Shown here in pieces: positions 63,577-64,000 of a DNA stretch of 64,000 bases. How positions within the stretch are numbered: position 1 is the stretch's first letter; each line of letters opens with the position of its first letter. The stretch comes from Chryseobacterium sp. 3008163 (lineage in GTDB: Bacteria; Bacteroidota; Bacteroidia; Flavobacteriales; Weeksellaceae): positions 2,666,001 to 2,730,000 of the forward strand of contig NZ_CP033070.1 in the NCBI RefSeq assembly GCF_003669035.1, given 5' to 3'. Made by a program: the position numbers and the translations under genes. The notes under the pieces are model-generated. The model ran no database searches. It saw nothing but the letters and a program-made list of their open reading frames with translations, and was not told the origin of the DNA.

Positions 63577-64000
63577 ATGAATCTGAAATGGTTTTTTTCA
63601 TTTGTTTTTATTGTTTTTTTATCAGTTTATCTAACGAGCTTGAATTATAAAAACAGAGAGTATGATTGGGATATGCCAGGCTATGTAGGGTCTGTTTACA
63701 AAATGGAATTTCCTGATTCACAGGATAAAGTTCATAAATTGACTTTTCAATCAATAAAGGAAGAAGCCCCAAGAGACCATTATCAAAAGCTAAGTGGAGT
63801 TAAACCGTTTCGCAATGCAATTCAATTGTATGAGAAAAATGCGAGAGCTTTCTCCGAACAGCTTCCTTATTACGAGATAAAAGTAGGTTATAATTTAGTT
63901 CTTTTGCTTTTATATAAAATAGGATTAAGTGTACCTATGTCAGTAATAGTTATAAGTCTTTTATCTTATTTTTTTCAGCAATATTGATTTTTTTTATTCT
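63577..64000 (+). CDS. Membrane protein, 3' partial and possibly frameshifted
   Basis: Starts MNLKWFFSFVFIVFLSVYLT with an N-terminal TM helix, then a soluble stretch and a second hydrophobic segment near the end. The frame stops at ...SYFFQQY (63987), but adding one T to the T7 run at 63969-63975 would continue as SYFFSAILIFFI to the window edge. I therefore treat it as a longer protein cut by the window and perhaps by a base deletion. No family recognised. Confidence 0.55.

Noticed and set aside
1..64000. CRISPR arrays, tRNA or rRNA genes, integrases and phage genes
   Set aside because: I looked for regularly spaced repeats, cloverleaf sequences and integrase motifs and saw none; a covariance-model scan would be needed to exclude a tRNA fully.

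Overview
The window looks like a chromosomal segment of a Chryseobacterium-like member of the Flavobacteriia (Bacteroidota). This rests on the low GC content, the many promoters with the Bacteroidota -7 element TAnnTTTG, a type IX secretion (T9SS) sorting domain, PorD/DUF4835, DUF4251, DUF4836 and DUF5687 proteins, the flavobacterial gene order bamD-rpoZ-coaBC-porD-recN, and a general lack of strong Shine-Dalgarno sites. Species assignment is inference. I see no rRNA, tRNA, CRISPR array, phage or insertion sequence.

Layout. 0-4.2 kb: end of a large acidic protein, a DUF4126 membrane protein, the overlapping tatD-tcdA-rnpA operon, and a TetR regulator broken by one missing base. 4.3-9.7 kb: envelope and housekeeping cluster bamD, rpoZ, coaBC, porD-like, recN. 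9.9-14.5 kb: a two-gene ABC exporter and a sigma-factor cassette. 14.6-18 kb: class II and class I fumarases, divergently placed. 18-25.9 kb: small His-tailed membrane protein, AraC regulator divergent from a T9SS-secreted protein, prfA, a secreted protein and a prolyl oligopeptidase. 26-29.2 kb: methylmalonyl-CoA mutase and two small proteins. 29.2-32.5 kb: DUF4836 lipoprotein plus ABC transporter operon. 32.6-32.8 kb: a compact transcription unit with its own promoter and terminator holding a 25-codon ORF and a folded RNA.

The most notable region is 33.0-36.5 kb. A frameshifted basic protein, an RtcB RNA ligase, PrfH (a release-factor homologue) and an overlapping TPR protein lie on one strand. 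RtcB plus PrfH is a known ribosome rescue and repair pair: PrfH releases peptide from ribosomes cleaved in the 16S decoding centre and RtcB reseals the RNA. The flanking genes are candidate extra components.

36.5-48.6 kb: a lipoprotein, dipeptide epimerase, two small c-type cytochromes, meaB (frameshifted), a DUF4251 lipoprotein, an M48 metalloprotease, an outer-membrane barrel, an Mla-type lipid transporter (ATPase frameshifted), a sugar transferase (two frameshifts), queE, folD and pgi. 48.8-51.9 kb: a second sigma-factor cassette, TraB/GumN and DUF4349 proteins. 52-64 kb: acyl-CoA dehydrogenase, DoxX, a double-glycine-leader peptide of 51 residues, an AI-2E family permease, lon, a PpiD-like chaperone, an MlaD protein, and a two-gene Fe-S oxidoreductase.

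A recurring oddity is that five genes are interrupted by seven frameshifts, each repaired by adding one base to a short homopolymer; an eighth candidate lies at the right edge. That pattern fits uncorrected sequencing deletions better than real gene decay.
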